Below the pieces are notes generated by a model. That model worked only from the letters and a program-made list of their open reading frames with translations, ran no database searches and was not told the origin of the DNA. This document shows, in pieces, positions 13,501 through 23,600 of a stretch of 64,000 nucleotides of DNA. The stretch covers positions 186,001 through 250,000 of the forward strand of contig CM060062.1 in NCBI GenBank assembly GCA_030533445.1. Direction: 5' to 3'. The number at the start of each line of letters is the position of its first letter. Within the stretch, counting starts at the first letter, position 1. Both the position numbers and the translations under genes were made by a program. Origin of the DNA: Cyprinodon diabolis. Taxonomy: Eukaryota; Chordata; Actinopteri; Cyprinodontiformes; Cyprinodontidae.

Positions 13501-16500
13501 CCATCATCCATCCATTATCCACCCATCATCCATCCATCATCCATCCATTATCCACCAATCATCCATCCATTATCCATCCATCATCCATCCATCATCCATC
13601 CATCATCCATCCATCATCCATCCATCATCCATCCATTATCCATCCATCATCCACCCATCATCCATCCATCATCCATCCATTATCCATCCATCATCCATCC
13701 ATCATCCATCCATTATCCACCCATTATCCATCCATTATCCACCCATCATCCACCCATCATCCATCCTTCATCCATCCATCATCCATCCATTATCCATCCA
13801 TCATCCATCCATCATCCATCCATTATCCACCCATCATCCATCCATCCATTATCCACCCATTATCCATCCATTATCCACCCATTATCCACCCATCATCCAC
13901 CCATCAACCATCCATCATCCATCCATCATGCACCCATCATCCACCCATCATCCATCCATCATCCATCCATTATCCACCCATCATCCATCCATCATCCACC
14001 CATCATCCATCCATTATCCACCCATCATCCATCCATTACCCATCCATCCATCATCCATCCATTATCCACCCATCATCCATCCATCATCCATCCATTATCC
14101 ACCCATCATCCCTCAATCATCCATTATCCACCCATTATCCATCCATTATCCACCCATCATCCATCCATTATCCACCCATCATCCATCCATTATCCACCCA
14201 TCATCCATCCATTATCCATCCATTATCCATCCATCATCCATCCATTATCCACCCATTATCCACCCATTATCCATCCATCATCCATCCATTATCCATCCAT
14301 CATCCATCCATCCATCCATGATCCATCCATCATCCATCCATTATCCACCCATCATCCATCCATTATCCATCCATCCATCCATGATCCATCCATCATCCAT
14401 CCATCATCCATCCATTATCCATCCATCATCCATCCATCCATGATCCATCCATCGTTCATCCATTATTCACCCATCATCCATCCATCCATTATCCATCCAT
14501 TATCCACCCATCATCCATCCATCATCCATCCATTATCCACCCATTATCCATCCATCATCCATCTATCATCCATACATTATCCATCCATCATCCATCCATT
14601 ATCCACCCATCATTCATCCATTATCCATCCATCCATGATCCATCCATTCTCCACCCATCATCCATCCATTATCCACCCATCATCCATCCATTATCCATCC
14701 ATCATCCATCCATTATCAACCCATCATCCATCCATCATCCATCCATTATCCACCCATCATCCATCCATTATCCACCCATCATCCATCCATTATCCATCCA
14801 TTATCCACCCATCATCCATCCATTATCCATCCATCATCCATCCATTATCCACCCATCATCCATCTATCATCCATCCATTATCCACCCATCATCCATCCAT
14901 TATCCACCCATCATCCATCCATTATCCATCCATTATCCATCCATCATCCATCCATTATCCACCCATTATTCATCCATCATCCATCCATTATCCATCCATT
15001 ATCCATCCATTATCCATCCATTATCCACCCATCATCCATCCATCATCCATCCATTATCCATCCATTATCCATCCATCATCCATCCATCCATCCATCATCC
15101 ATCCATCATCCATCCATTATCCATCCATTATCCATCCATCCATGATCCATACATCATCCATCCATCATCCATCCTTTATCCGTCCATTATCCACCCATCA
15201 TCCATCCATTATCCACCCATCATCCATCCATTATCCACCCATCATCCATCCATTATCCATCCATCATCCATCCATTATCCACCCATCATCCATCCATCAT
15301 CCATCCATTATCCACCCATCATCCATCCATTATCCACCCATCATCCATCCATTATCCACCCATCATCCATCCATCATCCATCCATTATCCACCCATTATC
15401 CATCCATCATCCATCCATTATCCATCCATTATCCATCCATTATCCATCCATCATCCATCCATTATCCATCCATTATCCATCCATTATCCACCCATTATCC
15501 ATCCATCATCCATCCTTTATCCATCCATTATCCATCCATCATCCATCCATTATCCATCCATCATCCATCCATCATCTATACATTATCCACCCATCATCCA
15601 TCCATGATACATCCATCATCCATCCATTATCCACCCATTATCCACCCATCATCCATCCATTATCCATCCATCATCCATCCATTATCCACCCATCATCCAT
15701 CCATCATCCATCCATTATCCACCCATCATCCATCCATGATCCACCCATCATCCATCCATCTATCATCCATCCATCCATCCATGATCCATCCATCATCCAT
15801 CCATTATCCACCCATCATCCATCCATCGTCCATCCATCCATCCATGATCCATCTATCATGTATCCATCATCCATCTATCATCCATCCATCCATGATCCAT
15901 CCATTATCCACCCATCATCCATCCATTGTCCATCCATCCATCCATGATCCATCTATCATGTATCCATCATCCATCCATCATCCATCCATCCATCAATGAT
16001 CCATCCATCATCCATGCATCAATTCATCCATGCATTCATCCATCATCCATCCATCAATGATTCATCCATCATCCATCCATCAATGATCCATCCATCATCC
16101 ATCCATCAATTCATCCATGCATTCATCCATCATCCATCCATCTATCCATCATCCATCCATCCATCATCCACCCATCCATCGATCCATCATGCATCTATGA
16201 TCCATCCATCTTCCATTCATCAATTCATCCATGATCCATCCATCATCCATCCATCAATGATCCATCGACCTATCCACCATCCATCCATACATCCATCCAT
16301 CCATCCATCCGTCTATCCATCCATCCACCCATCCATCCATCATGCATCTATGATCCATCCATCTTCCATTCATCAATTCATCCATGATCCATCCATCATC
16401 CATCCATCAATGATCCATCCACCTATCCACCATCCATCCATCCATCCATCATGCATCTATGATCCATCCATCTTCCATTCATCAATTCATCCATGATCCA

Positions 16501-18486
16501 TCCATCATCCATCCATCAATGATCCATCCACCTATCCACCATCCATCCATCCATCCACCCATCCATCCATCATGCATCTATGATCCATCCATCTTCCATT
16601 CATCAATTCATCCATGATCCATCCATCATCCATCCATCCACCCATCCATCATGCATCTATGATCCATCCATCTTCCATTCATCAATTCATCCATGATCCA
16701 TCCGACCATCCATCCATCATGCATCTATGATCCATCCATCTTCCATTCATCAATTCATCCATGATCCATCCATCATCCATCCATCAATGATCCATCCACC
16801 TATCCACCATCCATCCACTCTGAATGTATTTCAAAGTATCAGTTTAGGATGAGATCTCACAGCCTTTATGGTTATGATATAACTTTGTAACAAACTATTA
16901 GCTTTGTTAATGTCATTTGATTTTTCTGCTTAGCTTGTGGTCCATAGTCTAACTGTGCATCCATTGTTGTTGCCTTATTTGCGTAGGTGGACAGCAATTT
17001 GGTGGCCAAAAAGGATAATCAAGCAGATGGAGACAGTAAGCATCACGAATGAGGAGGATGAGAAGCATTTCCGCAGGATCCAACTAGAGGACCAAAGGAA
17101 GTTTGAGGAGCAACTTGATTCTCTTCAGGTGTTTTTCTCATTTTTCTCCATTTTTATAAATCCTAATAGTCCATATGAACGTTTTGATTTGATATTTTGG
17201 TCATTATGATGTCTGCATGCCCTACAAAATTTTTTTTCAACATTATCTCACCTTACAACTGCAGATTTCAACATATTTAGTAAAATTCCTCTGCTTTATT
17301 GTACGGATGATGTATCCAGTTTTAGCATTTTGCAGGTCCATCAAAAGATGTTGACCCATATTATGCTCATGGCAAAGTTTCTGGAGTGCATAAATAAGCC
17401 AACACCTGCAGGCAGGCGGTGAGGCCACCCCCAGAACTGTACTGATTCCTGAATGAAGTTAAATCTTCACCTTTATCCTTCTAATAAACAAGTATCCACT
17501 AATCTGTTTTGATCAGTCCTTCAAAATCAATTTAAGGCACATGGAAGTCAGTAGATGGCAATGTGACTAAAAATGGGATGAAAATATTTTGAGACTAGTT
17601 TTTGTTTACATGTTTGATTCAGCTCTTTATACTGACTTTGTTTAGATTATTTGTATAACTACTTTCACAGGGCCTTTTCAAGGAAATTGCTGCATATCCT
17701 CACATCGATATTGCACACAAGAAAGCCAAAAAGGCGAGGCGTGCAATAAACCAGCTTGAGCACAGTCAACATTTGGGCGAAACCCTCAAAACCAGACAAC
17801 TTCTGCTGGGTTTACCAGACTTGAATGTGGGTGCATGAGAGTGCTTTTGTCAGATCTTCTTTTATATGAACTATTCAATGAAAATACTGCAGTGAGTACC
17901 GAGTTTTGTTCATTTTGCAAATTGTGGATTTTTATTACAGCTTGATCGACTTCAAAAACTGGGAAATGACTTCCAGCCTTTGTGCGACCTTTGGATCACA
18001 ACCTCTGACTGGCTTATTGGCAATGAAAGATGGCTCAATCTAAATCTGTCTGTAATCGACACTGGGAGCCTTGAGCCTATGGTCACTGATGCCCATAAAG
18101 CTTTGAGCAATTGTATCCAACAGTTGGAAGGATATCCTGGTGGGTCACTCATTGGTTGCATTCAATCTTGCCAAAGTTAACATTTGTTTTCAATTTTTTT
18201 CTCTCATGATGATCTGTTCTGCACAACTTTAGATTTCCAAATAATGGCAAAAGTAATGCTCAGTAAGGTTGAGGAGTTCCAGCTGTTCTCTCATGTGATT
18301 CAGTGCCTAAAGAATCCGGAAATGAAAAGCTGCCACTGGGAGATGATTTCAGAGCGCATTAACATAAAAGTTAAACCAATAGAAAACATGAGTCTTAATT
18401 CCTACATGGAACTTGGCCTTCAGAAGCACCTGGATGTCATAGCTTCTATAGCTGAGGCTGCTGCAAAAGAACACAGCATTCAACAG
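4343..18486 (+). CDS. dnah1: Axonemal dynein heavy chain (inner-arm, DNAH1-like), partial: seven exons of the tail/linker region
   Basis: Seven exons join in phase (4343-4565, 4678-4797, 4881-4966, 16987-17128, 17671-17826, 17941-18139, 18233-18486) to give about 393 codons without a stop; every intron begins GT and ends AG. The product resembles the stretch of axonemal heavy chains that precedes and enters the linker (DHC_N2), with hallmark blocks such as [53 protein letters not shown] and [11 protein letters not shown]. In the family this segment joins the cargo-binding tail to the motor ring of ciliary and flagellar dyneins. From memory DNAH1 fits best, but DNAH3/7/12 cannot be excluded. 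A full heavy chain exceeds 4000 residues and needs about 70-80 exons. No upstream exon is visible, and none downstream of 18486 before the gap, so this is either a fragment at the edge of repeat expansions or a truncated duplicate. The third intron carries an 11.8 kb satellite. Confidence 0.75.
4678..4797 (+). CDS. Dynein heavy chain exon b
   Basis: Forty codons, phase 0 on both sides, bounded by TGTTTAG| and AAG|GTACC. It encodes the conserved block [18 protein letters not shown]. Confidence 0.8.
4881..4966 (+). CDS. Dynein heavy chain exon c
   Basis: Starts after CAACAACAG and ends at AGAAA|GTAAGT, leaving two bases of a split lysine codon. It encodes [17 protein letters not shown] and so on. 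The satellite array begins about 35 bp after its donor. Confidence 0.75.
5002..15980. repeat. Intronic satellite, 11 bp unit CCAYCCATYAT
   Basis: The whole third dynein intron is a tandem array. The unit is 11 bp, CCA[T/C]CCAT[T/C]AT, so each unit takes one of four states. Occasional extra CCAT steps give CCATCCATCCATCCATGATCC. As 11 is not a multiple of 3 and the unit has no plus-strand stop, all three plus frames are open and encode an 11-residue periodic peptide ([15 protein letters not shown]). The ATGATCC variant supplies both ATG and TGA, so successive long frames overlap by ATGA (for example 6462-6465, 6731-6734, 11374-11377). On the minus strand the unit contains TAA and is closed. 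Long internal duplications are visible: the marker CCCTCAATC recurs near 6305, 7967, 9887, 11217 and 14110, and the block at about 11538 recurs at 12417. Confidence 0.97.
15981..16818. repeat. Right-hand subdomain of the satellite with six conserved ~51 bp cores
   Basis: The array changes character here: the core starting GCATCTATGATCCATCCATC and running through TTCCATTCATCAATTCATCC is repeated at about 16191, 16344, 16453, 16574, 16653 and 16721. The cores are nearly identical, separated by variable CCATCCAT filler. Spacing falls overall from 153 to 68 bp towards the right edge. Confidence 0.9.
16987..17128 (+). CDS. Dynein heavy chain exon d
   Basis: Acceptor TTTGCGTAG|. The first base completes the lysine codon split by the satellite-filled intron, then 47 codons including [15 protein letters not shown] and [16 protein letters not shown]. 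Donor CTTCAG|GTG. The exact phase match across 12 kb of satellite supports one gene. Confidence 0.8.
17671..17826 (+). CDS. Dynein heavy chain exon e
   Basis: Fifty-two codons, phase 0 at both ends, from ACTTTCACAG| to AAT|GTGGGT. It encodes [19 protein letters not shown] and so on, ending LLLGLPDLN. Confidence 0.75.
17941..18139 (+). CDS. Dynein heavy chain exon f
   Basis: Acceptor TTTATTACAG|, 66 codons plus one base, donor CCTG|GTGGGT. It encodes [18 protein letters not shown] followed by ITTSDWL, a typical dynein linker-side helix pattern. Confidence 0.8.
18233..18486 (+). CDS. Dynein heavy chain exon g, last recognisable exon
   Basis: Acceptor CACAACTTTAG|. Two bases complete an aspartate, then 84 codons containing [20 protein letters not shown] and ending [10 protein letters not shown], a region well conserved in heavy chains. 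Donor CAACAG|GTGAAA, phase 0. The next dynein exon should follow in phase 0, but the next good acceptor (18566) opens directly on TGA. Confidence 0.8.
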
Positions 18487-18566
18487 GTGAAACATATCTT
18501 CATTGGTTAAGTTGTATCTCTTCAAGTTGTTGTTGCTTAAAGTGACACATCACCTCTCTCATGCAG

Positions 18567-18760
18567 TGACCATATTCCAGAAGACGTGGATCCCTCCATC
18601 TACAGGGAATAAGTCTTCTGGTCAGCAGAGAGTGAAAAGCAAAAATATAGAAATGCTTTTTGTGTTTTTTCATGTTTTAATAAATGCAGTTATATCAAAA
18701 TGTCCTGTCAGTGTATCGATGGGAACATCTCAGTGGGATAAATAAAGGTTTTCTATCCAT
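18567..18760 (+). other. Possible terminal non-coding exon of the truncated dynein transcript
   Basis: The acceptor CTCTCATGCAG at 18556-18566, joined to exon g in phase 0, gives an immediate TGA. Two AATAAA signals follow at 18679-18684 and 18741-18746. Another acceptor (CCAG at 18577-18580) would add about 50 non-dynein residues instead. After the second signal comes ATCCATCTGTCTATCT, a tail typical of retroposons, so that signal may belong to a repeat. Confidence 0.35.
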
Positions 18761-19288
18761 CTGTCTATCTAATTCCTTTTATTTTTGCTTATTGAAACCG
18801 GTGCTGGTGCCACCCTGAACAGATTAAATGCTGATGGTTGAACAGTTTGACCAAGTGTTCCTGTAAAACATATCAAAAATAGATTTCCAGCTGGAGTTTG
18901 TTTAAACGTCTACTTTAGCACTTTGAATTGTGTTGATCTGGTATGTTCCTGTTTGGCTGTGACTCCATCCTGGAGAGAAATATCAGCTGTGCTGCTGCCA
19001 TCAACACCTTTGTTTCTAGATTTTGGAGCTTGGCCTGTTTTCCAGTGTAGTCCTGTTTCTCTGACTGTGACTAACTGGATGTGCTCTCTTCATCCTCTGA
19101 CATGGGAGCTGGCTCGGAGCTCGTCTGCCTGGCTGTGTGTTTCCTGGTTGACAGTATCCTTTTGTATCTATGCTTCTTTTTCTATGTCTGCTTCTGCACA
19201 CATCCTAAATTCCAAAAACTAATTTCAGGGAGACAGAGACAGGGGACAACGGACCCCTGTAGATCATGTCCCAGTCCCTGTTATAGCC
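18761..19288. other. Gene-free stretch
   Basis: No dynein-like exon or other recognised feature. An open plus frame at 18923-19222 encodes no domain I know. Confidence 0.45.
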
Positions 19289-19357
19289 CCTGTACTGAAG
19301 ACATAATAGTTCATCATTAGAATTTGTAATGATGAACTATTAAGTCTTCAGTACAGG
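19289..19357. repeat. Near-perfect 31 bp inverted repeat with 7 nt loop
   Basis: The arms are 19289-19319 and 19327-19357, outer end CCTGTACTGAAGAC and inner end GTTCATCATTA, with a single mismatch in 31 pairs; the loop is GAATTTG. Weaker pairing continues outward. Transcribed RNA would fold into a pre-miRNA-sized hairpin. It could also be a small foldback element. Confidence 0.85.
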
Positions 19358-19819
19358 AACAGACATGGTTACTGATTGGTCCTTTGGATCTATTTCATTC
19401 TTTTTCTTAAAAATTCTGTTTTACTACTTAGTTAAAGACAATAAGGTGATAACTTCAGTGGTATTGAGATAGGATCCCAGTTTTCATCTGATAAATGTTA
19501 TTTTTCCACAAAAAATAAAAAAAAAATGCTCTAATTTTTACAGATGAATTAAAGTTTTTCTTGAGTTATAATTAAACTTTTATAGAAAACAGTAGTTTTA
19601 ACTTAAATTAAGTCAAAAACAAAAAATTCCTAAATTATAAATGTATATTAAACTCATAACCTCATAAGGAATTACAAGTTATTTAACCTAATTTAATAGC
19701 AATTTCACTTCATGCAGCTCTCTTCATATATTTGAATCCCTTGCTTTTCTTTGTCCCCATGAAAACATGCTGGCCCCCTCCTGGCCCCTTGGTACATTTG
19801 GTCTAGATCCGCCACTGTT
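19358..19819. other. Gene-free AT-rich stretch
   Basis: AT-rich sequence with poly(A) runs and no supported gene. Confidence 0.5.
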
Positions 19820-20139
19820 TGTCATAATTGAAGGTGACTGAACGAGAGCAACTACAGAGGCAGGTTGTAGGTTAAGAGGTTTATTGAAAACAAGATAGTG
19901 GGTATGAACAGGAAGCTGTATGACCTGGTGGGTAGGTTGGTTTAAGTTCAGCATGGCTGAAGCTTGTGGGTGAGAGTACTCATGGTCTGCATAACTTGAG
20001 TTTGCTGCTGGACCATGGTTTGAATGAGTGTTTCATGCTGGCCAAGTAACAGGCCCTGATGGGAAATCACACTCCGTAGCTGCTCACCAGTCAGGATGGT
20101 CAGTTCATTCTGTCATAATTGAAGGTGACTCTGAATGAG
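19820..20139 (-). mobile_element. Rearranged gypsy-type LTR element fragment with gag start
   Basis: TGTCATAATTGAAGGTGACT occurs twice, at 19820 and 20111. On the minus strand it is the LTR 3' end (...ATTATGACA). Between the copies the minus strand encodes a short gag-like frame (20110-19948): ELTILTGEQLRSVISHQG, then a Gln-rich stretch, then a stop. That resembles the N-terminus of fish Ty3/gypsy Gag. The left part (19820-19947) looks like the end of a second LTR with AATAAA (plus-strand 19880-19885). Most of the element is missing, and the right end runs into the assembly gap. Confidence 0.55.
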
Positions 20140-20639
20140 NNNNNNNNNNNNNNNNNNNNNNNNNNNNNNNNNNNNNNNNNNNNNNNNNNNNNNNNNNNNN
20201 NNNNNNNNNNNNNNNNNNNNNNNNNNNNNNNNNNNNNNNNNNNNNNNNNNNNNNNNNNNNNNNNNNNNNNNNNNNNNNNNNNNNNNNNNNNNNNNNNNNN
20301 NNNNNNNNNNNNNNNNNNNNNNNNNNNNNNNNNNNNNNNNNNNNNNNNNNNNNNNNNNNNNNNNNNNNNNNNNNNNNNNNNNNNNNNNNNNNNNNNNNNN
20401 NNNNNNNNNNNNNNNNNNNNNNNNNNNNNNNNNNNNNNNNNNNNNNNNNNNNNNNNNNNNNNNNNNNNNNNNNNNNNNNNNNNNNNNNNNNNNNNNNNNN
20501 NNNNNNNNNNNNNNNNNNNNNNNNNNNNNNNNNNNNNNNNNNNNNNNNNNNNNNNNNNNNNNNNNNNNNNNNNNNNNNNNNNNNNNNNNNNNNNNNNNNN
20601 NNNNNNNNNNNNNNNNNNNNNNNNNNNNNNNNNNNNNNN
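20140..20639. other. Assembly gap (500 N)
   Basis: Exactly 500 Ns, the usual placeholder for a gap of unknown length. Sequence linkage of the dynein exons to everything to the right depends on this join. Confidence 0.99.
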
Positions 20640-23600
20640 TCAGAAAATACTGGATCAGAAGGTGATGATCAGAAGGTGATGATCAGAAGGTTATGATCAG
20701 AAGGTGATGATCAGAAGGTGATGGATCAGAAGGTGATGATCAGAAGGTGATGATCAGAAAATACTGGATCAGAAGGTGATGATCAGAAGGTGATGATCAG
20801 AAGGTTATGATCAGAAGGTGATGGATCAGAAGGTGATGATCAGAAGGTGATGATCAGAAAATACTGGATCAGAAGGTGATGATCAGAAGGTGATGATCAG
20901 AAGGTTATGATCAGAAGGTGATGATCAGAAGGTGATGATCAGAAGGTGATGATCAGAAGGTGCTGGATCAGAAGGTGATGATCAGAAGGTGATGGATCAG
21001 AAGGTGATGATCAGAAGGTGATGATCAGAAGGTGATGATCAGAAGGTGATGATCAGAAAATACTGGATCAGAAGGTGATGATCAGAAGGTAATGATCAGA
21101 AGGTGATGATCAGAAGGTGATGATCAGAAGGTGATGATCCGATGGTGATGATCAGAAGGTGATGATCAGAAGGTAATGATCAGAGGGTGATGATCAGACG
21201 GTGATGATCAGAAGATACTGGATCAGAAGGTGATGGATCAGAAGATGATGATCAGACGGTGATGATCAGAAGGTTATGATCCGAAGGTGATGATCAGAAG
21301 GTGATGATCAGAAGGTGATGATCAGAAGGTGATGGATCAGAAGGTGATGGATCAGAAGGTGATGATCAGAAGGTAATGATCAGAAGGTGATGATCAGAAG
21401 GTGATGGATCAGAAGGTGATTATCAGAAGGTGATGATCAGAAGGTGATGATCAGAAGGTGATGGATCAGAAGGTGATTATCAGACGGTGATGATCAGACG
21501 GTGATGATCAGACGGTGATGATCAGAAGGTGATGATCAGAAGGTGATGGATCAGAAGGTGATGGATCAGAAGGTGATGATCAGAAGGTGATGGATCTGAA
21601 GGTGATGGATCAGAAGGTGATGATCAGAAGGTAATGATCAGAAGGTGATGATCAGAAGGTGATGGATCAGAAGGTGATTATCAGAAGGTGATGATCAGAA
21701 GGTGATGATCCGATGGTGATGATCAGAAGGTAATGTTTAGAAGGTGATGATCAGAAGGTGATGATCAGAAGGTGATGGATCAGAAGGTGATTATCAGAAG
21801 GTGATGATCAGAAGGTGATGGATCAGAAGGTGATGATCAGAAGGTGATGATCAGAAGGTGATAGATCAGAAGGTGATGATCAGAAGGTGATGATCAGAAG
21901 GTAATGATCAGAAGGTGATGATCAGAAGGTGATGATCAGAACGTAATGATCAGAAGGTGATGATCAGAAGATGATGATCAGAAGGTGATGATCAGAAGGT
22001 GATGATCCGATGGGGATGATCAGAAGGTAATGATCAGAAGGTGATAGATCAGAAGGTGATGATCAGAAGGTGATGATCCGATGGTGATGATCAGAAGGTT
22101 ATGATCAGAAGGTGATGATCAGAAGGTGATGATCAGAAGGTGCTGGATCAGAAGGTGATGATCAGAAGGTGATGGATCAGAAGGTGATGATCAGAAGGTG
22201 ATGATCAGAAGGTGATGATCAGAAGGTGATGATCAGAAAATACTGGATCAGAAGGTGATGATCAGAAGGTGATGATCAGAAGGTGATGATCCGATGGTGA
22301 TGATCAGAAGGTGATGATCAGAAGGTAATGATCAGAAGGTGATGATCAGAAGGTGATGATCAGAAAATACTGGATCAGAAGGTGATGATCAGAAGGTGAT
22401 GATCAGAAGGTGATGGATCAGAAGGTGATGATCAGAAGGTGATGATCAGACGGTGATGATCAGAAGGTGATGATCAGAAGGTGATGGATCAGAAGGTGAT
22501 GATCAGACGGTGATGATCAGAAGGTGATGATCAGAAGGTGATGGATCAGAAGGTGATGATCAGAAGGTGATGATCAGACGGTGATGATCAGAAGGTGATG
22601 ATCAGAAGGTGATGGATCAGAAGGTGATGATCAGAAGGTGATGATCCGATGGTGATGATCAGAAGGTGATGGATCAGAAGGTGATGATCAGAAGGTGATG
22701 ATCAGAAAATACTGGATCAGAAGGTGATGATCAGAAGGTGATGGATCAGAAGGTGATGATCAGAAGGTGATGATCAGAAAATACTGGATCAGAAGGTGAT
22801 GATCAGATGGTGATGATCAGAAGATGATGGATCAGAAGGTGATGATCAGAAGGTGATGATCAGAAAATACTGGATCAGAAGGTGATGATCAGAAGGTGAT
22901 GATCAGAAGGTGATGGATCAGAAGGTGATGATTAGACGGTGATGATCAGAAGGTGATGATCAGAAGGTGATGGATCAGAAGGTGATGATCAGAAGGTGAT
23001 GATCAGAAGGTGATGATCAGAAGGTGATGGATCAGAAGGTGATGATCAGAAGGTGATGATCAGAAAATACTGGATCAGAAGGTGATGATCAGAAGGTGAT
23101 GATCAGAAGGTGATGGATTAGAAGGTGATGATCAGAAGATGATGATCAGAAGGTGATGATCAGACGGTGATGATCAGAAGGTGATGATCAGAAGGTGATG
23201 ATCAGAAGGTGATGGATCAGAAGGTGATGATCAGACGGTGATGATCAGAAGGTGATGATCAGAAGGTGATGGATCAGAAGGTGATGATCAGATGGTGATG
23301 ATCAGAAGGTGATGATCAGAAGGTGATGGATCAGAAGGTGATGATCAGAAGATGATGATCAGAAGGTGATGATCAGACGGTGATGATCAGAAGGTGATGA
23401 TCAGAAGGTAATGATCAGAAGGTGATGATCAGAAGGTGATGATCAGAAGGTGATGGATCTGAAGGTGATGATCAGAAGATGATGATAAGAAGGTGATGAT
23501 CAGAAGCTGATGATCAGAAGGTAATTTTTAGAAGGTGATGATCAGAAGGTGATGATCAGAAGGTGATGGTCAGAAGGTGATGATCCGATGGTGATGATCA

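Noticed and set aside
4948..16496. Very long open frames (up to ~650 codons) with His/Pro/Ile/Ser repeats
   Set aside because: They follow from an 11 bp unit without plus-strand stops. Starts and stops both come from the ATGATCC variant, and the frames sit inside a dynein intron. Not annotated as proteins.
20119..20679. Open frames across the run of Ns
   Set aside because: They consist of unknown residues over a 500-N gap.
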